DNA of 12,487 nt from JAWLBR01 sp041687495 (GCA_041687495.1 JAWLBR010000085.1:1-12487); one strand, 5' to 3'; shown: positions 1 through 7,268, counted from the first letter of the stretch. Translations and numbers: made by a program. The notes: generated by a model from the letters alone, not told the origin.

Positions 1-50
1 ATTGCCGCCGCTTGGAGAACATGGGACAAACAGTTGGGGAGAAAAGCTGA
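1..50 (+). CDS. Possible C-terminal tail of an upstream gene (unidentified; tsaE by position)
   Basis: Reading from base 3 gives about 15 codons ending at TGA 48-50. That stop overlaps the tsaB start codon as TGATG, a common translational-coupling arrangement. The residues (ending ..GQTVGEKS) are too few to identify. In many Bacillota the gene before tsaB is tsaE, the ATPase of the t6A system, so position makes that the leading guess. The other two forward frames are also open here and run into tsaB, so even the frame is uncertain. Confidence 0.3.
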   Translation, partial: CRRLENMGQTVGEKS

Positions 51-799
51 TGCGTTTAGTTGGAATCGATACATCCACAGCAGCCGGGGGAGTTGCCCTA
101 CTCGATGGCGGAGTTGTGATCGCAGAATACACTTTGCAGCTGACCGCCACCCATTCAGAGCGGTTAATGCCTGCGCTGCAGCAGGCAATGGCCGATGCCG
201 GTTGGGAAAAGAGCCAAGTAGACGGGATTGCCGTCGCCGTTGGTCCAGGCTCGTTTACTGGACTGCGGATCGGGGTGGCTACCGCGAAAGCCCTGGCCTA
301 CAGCTGGCAGGTGCCGGTGGTGGGAGTCAGCACTTTGGAAGCCATCGCTTGGCAGGTGGGCTGGGCTGGAAGCACAGTTGCCCCTATGGTTGATGCCCGA
401 CGGCAGACCGTGTACACTCAGGTCTTTGAGCGCAGCAGCAGTGCCGAGCCAAAGGATTGTCCCCAGGCTGGTCTGCGGGCTGTGAGTGAGCCAGAGCAGG
501 TGCCTTTGGAACAGCTATTGAGTCGGCTGGAACAGCGGGACAGTCAAGTACCGGTAGTAGTGGCAGGAGACGGCGTGATCAAAAACCTTGAGCTTCTGCA
601 GCCTGCCGCAGCGGCAGGAAGAATAATTATCCCGTCAGGCCACAGTGCAGTTCTCCACGCCGCTGCCGTGGTGGAGCTGGGAGAGGTGTACCTAAAACAG
701 GGTCAGCAAGCTGATTTGATGCAGCTGGTGCCTCTCTATCTTCGGAAATCGGAGGCCGAGATTCGATGGGAAACGTGTCAGCGAACGGGCAGGCCGTAG
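50..799 (+). CDS. tsaB: tRNA threonylcarbamoyladenosine biosynthesis protein TsaB
   Basis: 249 residues, the usual length for TsaB. This inactive ASKHA-fold paralogue of TsaD dimerises with it in the cytoplasm and is needed for t6A at position 37 of ANN-decoding tRNAs. The N-terminus MRLVGIDTSTAAGG is the degenerate ASKHA phosphate loop, and GPGSFTGLRIG (about residues 70-80) is the most conserved TsaB signature. The C-terminus carries the family's short YLRKSEAE-like motif. The ATG at 50 was chosen over the TTG at 2 because GGGGAG at 36-41 lies 8 bases upstream and the family starts here. The last 34 bases overlap rimI, so the two are probably translationally coupled in a tsaB-rimI-tsaD operon. 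Confidence 0.95.
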   Translation: MRLVGIDTSTAAGGVALLDGGVVIAEYTLQLTATHSERLMPALQQAMADAGWEKSQVDGIAVAVGPGSFTGLRIGVATAKALAYSWQVPVVGVSTLEAIAWQVGWAGSTVAPMVDARRQTVYTQVFERSSSAEPKDCPQAGLRAVSEPEQVPLEQLLSRLEQRDSQVPVVVAGDGVIKNLELLQPAAAAGRIIIPSGHSAVLHAAAVVELGEVYLKQGQQADLMQLVPLYLRKSEAEIRWETCQRTGRP

Positions 800-1245
800 G
801 TGCTGCTCCAGAAGTAGATTTCATGCGCTTGGAGGATCTGCCCCAAGTGCTTAATATCGAGAGGCAGGCCTTTACCACTCCGTGGTCTCGGTACGCCTTC
901 ACCTCAGAATTAACCGAAAACGATCGGGCTCACTACCTGGTAGCTCGGCTGGGACAGTTGGTCATCGGGTACATCGGCGTTTGGAGTATTGCCGATGAAG
1001 GGCATATTACCAACGTTGCCGTGCATCCCCAGTACCGCCGGCAGGGGGTTGGACGGCTGCTGATGACGGCAATGACCGAACTTGTCCGCCTCAAAAACGG
1101 GCGCCGCCTCACCTTGGAAGTGCGGGTGTCTAACCATGTGGCTCAGCATCTGTATGAATCCCTGGGGTTTGTGGGAGTGGGGATTAGGCCCGGGTACTAC
1201 CAGGATGACCATGAAGACGCTCTGATCATGTGGAAGGAAATCTAG
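766..1245 (+). CDS. rimI: Ribosomal protein bS18-alanine N-acetyltransferase (RimI family, GNAT)
   Basis: 159-residue single-domain GNAT enzyme that transfers acetyl from acetyl-CoA to a protein N-terminus. In E. coli the target is S18; in Bacillota the range may be wider. The family start pattern MRLEDLPQVLNIERQAF..PWS is present at about residues 20-41. NVAVHPQYRRQGVG (about 83-96) is the acetyl-CoA pyrophosphate loop. LEVRVSN..AQHLYESLGF follows, with Glu118 and Tyr130 at the positions of the general base and acid in E. coli RimI. The ATG at 766 has GGAGG at 751-755, 10 bases upstream. The in-frame ATG at 823 would give a more typical N-terminus but I see no comparable ribosome site for it. 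The gene starts inside tsaB and ends next to tsaD. Confidence 0.92.
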   Translation: MGNVSANGQAVGAAPEVDFMRLEDLPQVLNIERQAFTTPWSRYAFTSELTENDRAHYLVARLGQLVIGYIGVWSIADEGHITNVAVHPQYRRQGVGRLLMTAMTELVRLKNGRRLTLEVRVSNHVAQHLYESLGFVGVGIRPGYYQDDHEDALIMWKEI

Positions 1246-1247
1246 CC

Positions 1248-2273
1248 TTGAAATCAGATGAATTAGTCCTTGGCATTGAGACCAGCTGTGACGAGACCGC
1301 TGCTGCGGTCATCGCCGGCGGCAAAACTATTCTTGCTAACACCATTTCCTCTCAAATCGATCTGCACCGCCGCTTTGGGGGTGTGGTGCCAGAGATCGCC
1401 TCCCGCAAACACATTGAGCTGATGCTCCCGGTGGTGGACACCGCTTTGGCTGAAGCCGGTGTGACCTTAGCTGACATTTCGGCCATCGCCGTGACCTACG
1501 GCCCTGGTCTGGTTGGCGCCCTGCTGGTGGGGCTTAGCACCGCCAAAGCGCTGGCCTTCGCTGCTGATAAGCCTTTGATCCCAGTTAACCACATTGAAGG
1601 GCATATCTATGCAAACTTCCTGGCTCACCCAGAGGTTGTGCCGCCCCTTGTCTGCTTGACGGTATCTGGCGGTCACACTGACTTGTTGTATATTGAGGAT
1701 TACGGCACCTACCAGATCCTCGGCCGGACCCGGGACGACGCTGCCGGGGAAGCCTTTGACAAAGTCGGGCGGGTTTTGGGCCTGCCGTATCCAGGGGGAC
1801 CGGAGATCGACCGGTTGGCTGCATCCGGTGATTCTGCCCGCTACCAGCTACCCCGGGGAATGCAGGGAGAAGACACATATGATTTTAGCTTTAGCGGGCT
1901 GAAGACAGCGGCGATCAACTTGATCCACAACGAGGAGCAGCGGGGCGAACCTGTGGATGTGGCGGATTTCGCCGCCAGTTTGCAGGCAGCGATTGTGTCC
2001 GTCCTGGCCGAGAAGGCAGTCCGGGCGGCAGTGGACAAGAAGGTGAACACCATTTTGCTCTCCGGTGGAGTTGGCGCAAACCAGGGGTTGCGCGGCTTGC
2101 TCTCTGAGCTGGCGCAAGCTCAGGGGATCAGCGTCTATTACCCGCCTCCGGTTCTGTGCACCGACAACGCCGCCATGATTGGCTGTGCTGGGTACTACCG
2201 ATACAAGCGGGGCGATATAGCGGCCTTGGATCTGAACGCGGTTCCCGGACTGCAGCTTCAGGCTCGAGAGTAA
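1248..2273 (+). CDS. tsaD: tRNA N6-adenosine threonylcarbamoyltransferase TsaD (Kae1/YgjD family)
   Basis: 341 residues from TTG 1248, matching the family length. TsaD moves the threonylcarbamoyl group from threonylcarbamoyl-AMP onto A37 of tRNA, working with TsaB and TsaE. Visible motifs are GIETSCDETAAAV at residues 9-21, the metal-binding NHIEGHIYA (His115 and His119), VSGGHT, SFSGLKTA, the nucleotide-binding LLSGGVGAN, and CTDNAAMIG with the metal-ligand Asp. The TTG at 1248 is preferred because AAGGA (1234-1238) sits 9 bases upstream and the protein then begins just before the first strand. A GTG at 1230 would add six residues and overlap rimI but has no clear ribosome site. Confidence 0.96.
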   Translation: MKSDELVLGIETSCDETAAAVIAGGKTILANTISSQIDLHRRFGGVVPEIASRKHIELMLPVVDTALAEAGVTLADISAIAVTYGPGLVGALLVGLSTAKALAFAADKPLIPVNHIEGHIYANFLAHPEVVPPLVCLTVSGGHTDLLYIEDYGTYQILGRTRDDAAGEAFDKVGRVLGLPYPGGPEIDRLAASGDSARYQLPRGMQGEDTYDFSFSGLKTAAINLIHNEEQRGEPVDVADFAASLQAAIVSVLAEKAVRAAVDKKVNTILLSGGVGANQGLRGLLSELAQAQGISVYYPPPVLCTDNAAMIGCAGYYRYKRGDIAALDLNAVPGLQLQARE

Positions 2274-2293
2274 GGATTGCTGGTAAGGTTCAT

Positions 2294-2322
2294 CAGTGGC
2301 AGGGCTTAGCCTGGCGCCACTG
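2294..2322 (+). other. Stem-loop between tsaD and talC
   Basis: CAGTGGC (2294-2300) pairs perfectly with GCCACTG (2316-2322). Inside, AGG (2301-2303) can pair with CCT (2310-2312), leaving a bulge on the 3' side. No T-run follows, so it is a weak terminator at best. It could act as an RNA-processing or stability element separating the tsa genes from the metabolic block. Confidence 0.45.
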
Positions 2323-2366
2323 GGGTACATACATAACGAGACTCATACGGAAGTGAGGTTTTCTAC

Positions 2367-3014
2367 GTGAAGCTGTTTATTGATACCGCCAATGTCGACG
2401 AAATTCGGGAGATTGCCAGTTGGGGTGTGGTGGCTGGGGTGACCACCAACCCTTCCCTGATTGCCAAAGAGGGACGGGACTTCAAGGAAGTTGTCCAGGA
2501 GATCTGCACCATCGTTGACGGACCCATCAGCGCTGAAGTAGTGAGTATGGATGCCGAGGGCATGGTCAAGGAAGCCGTAGAGCTGGCCGCCTGGCATGAG
2601 AACATCGTGATCAAAGTGCCGATGACCGACGAAGGCCTCAAAGCCACTGCCGTACTGTCCAAGAAGGGGATTAAGACCAATCTGACTCTGATCTTTTCAC
2701 CGCAGCAAGCATTGCTGTGCGCCCGAGCCGGTGCCAGCTATGTCAGCCCCTTTGTTGGCCGCCTAGATGATATCGGCCACGATGGTATGCAGCTGGTTGC
2801 CGACATAGCTGAAGTCTTTGACCTGCACGGCATCGACACTGAGATTATTGCTGCCAGTGTCCGCAATCCCAGCCATGTGATGGATGCTGCCCGGGTGGGG
2901 GCTCACATCGCCACCATTCCTTACGGCGTCTTTAAGCAAATGCTGAAGCATCCCCTCACCGCCAGCGGTATTGAGCGGTTCCTGAAAGATTGGGAGACGG
3001 TACCGAAGAAGTAA
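2367..3014 (+). CDS. tal: Short-form transaldolase (TalC/FSA family)
   Basis: 215 residues, the size of the small TalC/FsaA-type enzymes rather than the 320-residue TalB type. It is a class I aldolase with a TIM barrel; the family moves dihydroxyacetone units in the non-oxidative pentose phosphate pathway or cleaves fructose 6-phosphate. MKLFIDTANVDEI and GVTTNPSLI form the N-terminal signature. Lys83 in NIVIKVPMT is the Schiff-base lysine. Two residues separate the subfamilies: Glu57 (ISAEVVS) and Phe129 (SPFVGRLDD) correspond to the Glu and Phe of transaldolases, where fructose-6-phosphate aldolases have Gln and Tyr. Transaldolase is therefore the better call. The start is GTG 2367 with GAGGT at 2355-2359. 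Confidence 0.93.
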   Translation: MKLFIDTANVDEIREIASWGVVAGVTTNPSLIAKEGRDFKEVVQEICTIVDGPISAEVVSMDAEGMVKEAVELAAWHENIVIKVPMTDEGLKATAVLSKKGIKTNLTLIFSPQQALLCARAGASYVSPFVGRLDDIGHDGMQLVADIAEVFDLHGIDTEIIAASVRNPSHVMDAARVGAHIATIPYGVFKQMLKHPLTASGIERFLKDWETVPKK

Positions 3015-3047
3015 CACAGGAAAGCGCATACTGTATACATCATTCAT

Positions 3048-3083
3048 GCAGCGGCTTGTCAGGAACACCTGGCAGGCCGCCGC
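3048..3083 (+). terminator. Stem-loop after talC, possible weak intrinsic terminator
   Basis: A 13-bp stem including G-T pairs runs from 3051-3063 to 3068-3080 around an AACA loop. One mismatch is followed by two more pairs at 3048-3049 and 3082-3083. The sequence after it (ttcataac, and a short TTTT near 3098) lacks a proper T-run, so termination would be inefficient. It lies in the 142-base gap between talC and the aminotransferase, consistent with a transcription-unit boundary. I could not identify a convincing promoter in the rest of the gap. Confidence 0.5.
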
Positions 3084-3156
3084 TTCATAACAGGAACTTT
3101 TAGTGCCTTCCTTGAATAATATCCCCAGTATATTCTTCCACAAGAGGTGAATTGTA

Positions 3157-4344
3157 TTGCAGCGAGCAGCTCGGATGAACGCATTAGGAACTGAAACCGC
3201 TTTCGAGGTGTTGGCAGAAGTGAAAGCCCTGGAAGCCCAGGGCCGAGAGATCGTTAGCTTCGCCATCGGTGAGCCGGATTTCGCAACACCAGAGCACGTC
3301 AAGCAAGCTGGAATCAAAGCCATTGAACAGGATGAGACCCACTACGGGCCCTCTGCCGGGATTATGCCCTTGCGCCAGGCCATCGCTGACTACATCAGCG
3401 GAACTCGGGGGATCACTGTGGAACCCGAGCACGTAGTCGTTACACCTGGAGCCAAGCCCATTATCTACTACACCATCCTAGCCTGCGTCAACCCCGGTGA
3501 TGAGGTCATCTACCCGAACCCGGGATTCCCCATCTACGAGTCGTTGATTACCTTTGTTGGCGCCAAAGCTGTACCTGCTCCGCTGCTGGAATCTCGCCAG
3601 TTCCGGTTTGACATTGATGACCTGCGCAGTAAGGTGAATGAGCGGACCAAGCTAATCATCTTAAACTCACCCCACAACCCAACGGGAGGAACGCTCACCC
3701 AGGACGATCTGCGGGCTGTGGCTGAGATCGCTTTGGAAAACGATCTGTGGGTGCTGTCTGATGAAGTATACAGCCGCCTGCTTTTTGACGGTGAATTCTC
3801 CAGCATCGCCTCTCTACCTGGAATGCAGGAGCGGACCATTCTCTTGGATGGTTTCTCGAAAACCTACGCCATGACCGGGTGGCGATTAGGCTTTGGCGTG
3901 ATGAACAAGCAGCTGGCTCAGGACGTGGCCAGGCTGGAGACTAATGTAGAATCCTGTACCGCCACCTTCACCCAGAGGGCGGGCGTGGCTGCCTTGACCG
4001 GAACCCAGGAGCCGAGCAAACAGATGGCTGAAGTCTTTCGCCGCCGCCGGGACTTAATCGTGAAGGGGCTAAACGAGATCGAGGGCATCAGCTGCTTATC
4101 TCCCGGGGGTGCCTTCTACGTCTTCCCTAACGTCACCCAGGCCTGCCGCAAGCTCGGCCTGCCCGATTCCAAGGCTCTACAGCGCAAACTGCTGTACGAA
4201 GGCAACGTAGCAGTCTTGCCTCGCACATCTTTTGGTAGGAAAAACGACGGAGAGACAGAAGAGTATGTACGACTGTCCTACGCAGCATCTGAGGCTCAGA
4301 TTGCCGAAGGTTTGAAGCGAATCAAGAAGGTTATTGAAGGTTAG
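3157..4344 (+). CDS. PLP-dependent class I/II aminotransferase (aspartate/aromatic aminotransferase type)
   Basis: 395 residues, a full-length fold-type I aminotransferase. FAIGEPDFATPEHV near the N-terminus and YGPSAGIMPLR form the substrate-side region. SPHNPTGG (Asn174) and SDEVYS (Asp202, Tyr205) hold the cofactor ring. DGFSKTYAMTGWRLG carries the PLP-Schiff-base Lys235 and the phosphate-binding Arg243. YVRLSYA near the C-terminus holds the Arg that binds the substrate alpha-carboxylate. This set fits aspartate, alanine or aromatic transaminases and related promiscuous enzymes, so the amino donor cannot be fixed from sequence. The start is TTG 3157 with AGAGGTG at 3142-3148; ATG 3175 is an in-frame alternative. 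The next gene begins 40 bases after the stop, suggesting co-transcription. Confidence 0.92.
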   Translation: MQRAARMNALGTETAFEVLAEVKALEAQGREIVSFAIGEPDFATPEHVKQAGIKAIEQDETHYGPSAGIMPLRQAIADYISGTRGITVEPEHVVVTPGAKPIIYYTILACVNPGDEVIYPNPGFPIYESLITFVGAKAVPAPLLESRQFRFDIDDLRSKVNERTKLIILNSPHNPTGGTLTQDDLRAVAEIALENDLWVLSDEVYSRLLFDGEFSSIASLPGMQERTILLDGFSKTYAMTGWRLGFGVMNKQLAQDVARLETNVESCTATFTQRAGVAALTGTQEPSKQMAEVFRRRRDLIVKGLNEIEGISCLSPGGAFYVFPNVTQACRKLGLPDSKALQRKLLYEGNVAVLPRTSFGRKNDGETEEYVRLSYAASEAQIAEGLKRIKKVIEG

Positions 4345-4384
4345 CGAAAGCCCTTTTAGTCCAAGGGAGAAGGAGTGGAGATTT

Positions 4385-6427
4385 GTGGCGTTAGAGAAAA
4401 ACGTGAAAAGTTTAGTCCACCCTATGGCCTATCCGGGCCCCGGCACTACTAAGTCGGTGATGCGGGGTGAAGCCAGAGCCAGCTATCTGCTGCAGAGCAT
4501 CGATGAGATCGCAGCGGATCCGTACTTTGGCGCAGTAGAGATCACCACGATCAAGGATCCGTCCCTGCGGGCGGAGGTGGCCAAGCGTCTGCAGGCTGCC
4601 AACATGAAGATCATCTGGAGTGCTCAGCCGGTACAGCTGCTCAACGAAGATGAGCTGGTACCGGTAACGGATATCAGCTCTGTCGATGAGCTGCAGCGCA
4701 TTGCTGGTATTCTGCGGCTAAAGCGGTGCATCGACGAGGCCTATGAGGTCGGGGCCGTCAGCCTTGGCCTGATCAGCGGCCGGGATCCTGGTACAGAAGC
4801 CGGGATGGGAGTGCGTAAAGAGGCCATGGCCAGCTTGATTCGCTCGTTGGATGAGCTGTGCATTTACTCGCAAGAGTTGGCCGAGGCCAGAGGGAGAGAG
4901 CCGCTGGCCATCAATTTGGAGATGTTTGACCGTTCACCGGAGCCGGGACACAAGAATCAGCTGATCGGTCCCACCGATGATGCGGTGTATGTGGCTAGAG
5001 AAGTGCGAGATACATATGGCCATAAAGAGTTTGGATTAATGTATGACCTCAGCCATATGTTCCTGCTGCGGGGCAACTCCTTTGCCACCGAAACCCCCGG
5101 GGTCTTGCGCCGTTTGGCTCCGTATCTTGGCCACGTGCATATCGGTAGCTGTGTCACTGATAAGAACGATCCGCTGTACGGTGACAGCCATCCGCCCTTT
5201 GACTACGCCGGCAGCGCGGTTTCCGACCAGGATTTGGGCGCCTTTGCCAAGACTTTGGTGGACATCGGGTACACCGGCGGGATAGGCTTTGAGGTCACTC
5301 CGCTGCCGGACCAAGAGCCTTCCAGCGCTATTGCTTCGGTGAAAACGGCGTTTATCAGTGCAGGTAATCGCAGCGATGTCAACTACGGCATCGGCGGGTT
5401 CCACTTTCACACCCGGCGCTGGTTCCCCGACGCCATCTTCAACATGATCACGGAAACCCGGGTCCAGGACCCTGGGTTAATCCAGACTGCTGCCAATGCA
5501 AGAAAGCGGCGGGAGCGGCTGACGGTCGATGGCAAACTGGTGATTTTGGCCGCAGATCACCCAGCCCGCTACGTGACTAATGTCGGCAGCAATCCCACCG
5601 GAATGGGTGACCGTTTGGACTACCTGGGCCGGATCGTCCGGGTAGCTGCCGGTGATGAGATTGACGGTGTGATGGGGACTCCGGATATTCTGGAGGATCT
5701 GATCATCCTCAACCACTTGAGCAAAGAGAAGGGCGGTCCCGCTTTCCTAGATGGGAAGGTCCTTTTGGGCTGTATGAACCGAGGCGGCCTGGCGGACATC
5801 GAGTATGAGATGGATGATCGGATGACCGCCTACACTGCCGAATCCATGCACCGTTTGGGTATTGACGGTGCCAAGATGATGTTCCGGTTGGATACTGGAA
5901 AGTACTCCCGGTATTCAGTGCAGACCATTTCGTACTGTGCCAATGCCATCAATGACTGCAATCGGTACGGACTGCCGGTCTTCATCGAGCCGTTGCCAGT
6001 TGAGCAAACGCAAAGTGGCTACAAGGTGATCATGGAGCCTGACGAGCTGATCAAAACCATGGGTGTTGCGGCTGGATTAGGCGACTCCTCAGCTAACCTT
6101 TGGCTAAAGATCCCCTACGTACCCGATTACCACCGGGTAGTCAAGGCCAGCACACTCCCAATCTTGATGCTGGGCGGTGCCTCCAAGGGAAGTCCCATTT
6201 CCACCATCGAGGACTTTGCCCGAGGTTTAGGAGAAGGTCACAACGTCCGGGGCGCCATGGTCGGACGCAACGTGCTGTATCCTGGACTAGATGACCCGAG
6301 AGCAGTGGCCTCAGCGGTGTACAAGCTGGTGCACGACGAGGTCAGCGCTCTGTCAGCCATTAAGCATCTGGCCGAGGTGCGGGGAACCGACCTGGACGTC
6401 TTCAAAGAGTGGCTGGGACTGGCCTAA
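4385..6427 (+). CDS. Two-barrel fusion: xylose-isomerase-like (IolE/IolH type) domain plus Cgl0159-like class I aldolase domain
   Basis: 680 residues. Residues about 1-325 look like a sugar-phosphate isomerase/epimerase (AP-endonuclease-2) TIM barrel. They carry a full set of candidate metal ligands: Glu179 (NLEMFD), Asp221 and His224 (MYDLSH), His250/His252 (HVHIGS) and Glu303 (GFEVTP). Residues about 370-680 match the Cgl0159-like aldolase family found in actinobacterial inositol clusters: LAADHPARYV, GVMGTPDILEDL, CMNRGGL, YEMDDRMTAY, GLGDSSANLWLKIP, RGAMVGRNVLYP. Lys575 (WLKIP) is the likely Schiff-base lysine and Lys497 (DGAKMM) a second conserved one, an arrangement resembling LacD-type aldolases. 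No signal peptide or membrane segment is seen, so it should be cytosolic. GTG 4385 was chosen because GGAG (4372-4375) is 9 bases upstream; the ATG at 4334 lies inside the preceding gene. The substrate is unknown. By analogy it may isomerise a sugar phosphate or related acid and then cleave it. Confidence 0.85.
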   Translation: MALEKNVKSLVHPMAYPGPGTTKSVMRGEARASYLLQSIDEIAADPYFGAVEITTIKDPSLRAEVAKRLQAANMKIIWSAQPVQLLNEDELVPVTDISSVDELQRIAGILRLKRCIDEAYEVGAVSLGLISGRDPGTEAGMGVRKEAMASLIRSLDELCIYSQELAEARGREPLAINLEMFDRSPEPGHKNQLIGPTDDAVYVAREVRDTYGHKEFGLMYDLSHMFLLRGNSFATETPGVLRRLAPYLGHVHIGSCVTDKNDPLYGDSHPPFDYAGSAVSDQDLGAFAKTLVDIGYTGGIGFEVTPLPDQEPSSAIASVKTAFISAGNRSDVNYGIGGFHFHTRRWFPDAIFNMITETRVQDPGLIQTAANARKRRERLTVDGKLVILAADHPARYVTNVGSNPTGMGDRLDYLGRIVRVAAGDEIDGVMGTPDILEDLIILNHLSKEKGGPAFLDGKVLLGCMNRGGLADIEYEMDDRMTAYTAESMHRLGIDGAKMMFRLDTGKYSRYSVQTISYCANAINDCNRYGLPVFIEPLPVEQTQSGYKVIMEPDELIKTMGVAAGLGDSSANLWLKIPYVPDYHRVVKASTLPILMLGGASKGSPISTIEDFARGLGEGHNVRGAMVGRNVLYPGLDDPRAVASAVYKLVHDEVSALSAIKHLAEVRGTDLDVFKEWLGLA

Positions 6428-6437
6428 CAGGTTAGGC
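6422..6437 (+). repeat. Inverted repeat spanning the stop codon of the two-barrel gene
   Basis: GCCTAAC (6422-6428) and GTTAGGC (6431-6437) are perfect reverse complements separated by two bases. The TAA stop of the fusion gene lies within the left arm. As RNA it would form a six-pair hairpin with a four-base loop. No T-run follows, so it is not a standard terminator. Confidence 0.5.
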
Positions 6438-6473
6438 TGAGGGAAAATAGCGCCTTCAACCAGCCGTGAATAC

Positions 6474-6518
6474 AGGAGGTGATGGGGCATATGGCCGCTG
6501 CGCTGTATGCCCCTTGCT
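6474..6518 (+). promoter_or_regulatory. Shine-Dalgarno plus intervening hairpin ahead of comB
   Basis: AGGAGGTGAT (6474-6483) is a near-ideal Shine-Dalgarno, yet the comB frame has no ATG, GTG or TTG at normal distance from it. A 12-bp stem immediately follows: GGGGCATATGGC (6484-6495) pairs with GCTGTATGCCCC (6502-6513), including two G-T pairs, around a six-base loop. Five bases later comes ATG 6519 in the comB frame. If the hairpin folds, the distance from GGAGG to ATG 6519 shrinks from 39 to 9 bases. The upstream in-frame ATG 6507 is buried in the stem. A hairpin that bridges SD and start is known for phage T4 gene 25; its use here is inference. Confidence 0.6.
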
Positions 6519-7268
6519 ATGACAAAGACTATCAACTGCGATGTCGCCCTACTTCAGCAGGAAGTAGAGCATATCGACCTGACCGGGAAGACGGCAGTAA
6601 TCATTGATATCCTGCGGGCTACGTCTACCTTGAGCACTGCCTTTGCCAATGGTGCCAGTGCAGTGTACCCCACAGCGACTGTGGAGGAGGCTCGGGCCTT
6701 GAAGGGGCAAGCTCCCCGTCTGCTTTGCGGAGAACGGGGAGGCGAGAAGCTGCCCGGGTTTGACCTGGGAAATTCGCCTAGGGAATACGGGCCAGAGGTG
6801 ATTGCCGGGCGGGAATTGGTGATGACCACCACCAACGGTACCAGCGCCATTGTAGCATCGGCCGAAGCAGAGACGGTCCTCATGGCTTCCTTTCTCAATT
6901 TGCCTGCGGTGGTGCGTGCCTGCCGCGAGTTAGGCCGGGACGTTGTCGTGGTCTGTGCTGGAACGCTGCGGCGCTTCACTTTGGAGGACGCCGTATGCGC
7001 CGGGATGATCTGCAGAGAATTGACGGGACTGACGGTAGAGGGCGCTCATGCTGGCGACGGTGAACTCAGCGATGGAGCTGTGACGGCTCTGAGCTTGTTC
7101 GAGCTGTGGCAAGGGCGGATTCTTGAGATGCTGCAGTTCAGTAAGCACGGGCAGCGTTTGGTCGGACTAGGCTTTGGCGCAGACCTTGCCGTCTGCAGCC
7201 AGGTGGGTACGGTGGACGTACTGCCTGTCTACCAAGCAGGAGTGATCCGCAGTGGCATTCCTGCATAA
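6519..7268 (+). CDS. comB: ComB-family 2-phosphosulfolactate phosphatase
   Basis: 249 residues. ComB is a magnesium-dependent phosphatase that converts 2-phosphosulfolactate to sulfolactate, the second step of coenzyme M synthesis in methanogens. Many bacteria without coenzyme M carry homologues; B. subtilis has one (YitC) linked to spore sulfolactate. Family motifs in order: VIIDILRATSTLSTAFANGA, LLCGERGG, PGFDLGNSPREY, TTTNGTSAI, SFLNLPAVV, CAGTLRRFTLEDAVCAGM and a C-terminal LGFGADLAVC. ATG 6519 gives the usual N-terminus; ATG 6507 adds four residues and sits within a hairpin stem. comA and comC are absent from this window, so the true substrate is open. The gene follows the two-barrel gene by 91 bases and is probably in the same transcript. 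Confidence 0.88.
   Translation: MTKTINCDVALLQQEVEHIDLTGKTAVIIDILRATSTLSTAFANGASAVYPTATVEEARALKGQAPRLLCGERGGEKLPGFDLGNSPREYGPEVIAGRELVMTTTNGTSAIVASAEAETVLMASFLNLPAVVRACRELGRDVVVVCAGTLRRFTLEDAVCAGMICRELTGLTVEGAHAGDGELSDGAVTALSLFELWQGRILEMLQFSKHGQRLVGLGFGADLAVCSQVGTVDVLPVYQAGVIRSGIPA

Noticed and set aside
1848..2330. 160-codon minus-strand frame opposite tsaD
   Set aside because: It is antisense to conserved TsaD motifs and its product has no recognisable family features.
4351..4367. CCCTT/AAGGG five-base stem before the two-barrel gene
   Set aside because: It is too short to separate from chance and does not cover the Shine-Dalgarno.
4334..4384. ATG start of the two-barrel frame inside the aminotransferase gene
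   Set aside because: It has no ribosome site, and the extension looks unlike the family; GTG 4385 has well-spaced GGAG.
6491..6607. 38-codon ORF starting from the ATG best spaced from the comB Shine-Dalgarno
   Set aside because: It overlaps comB out of frame and the peptide has no recognisable features. It is kept only as an alternative in the hairpin finding, not as a gene.
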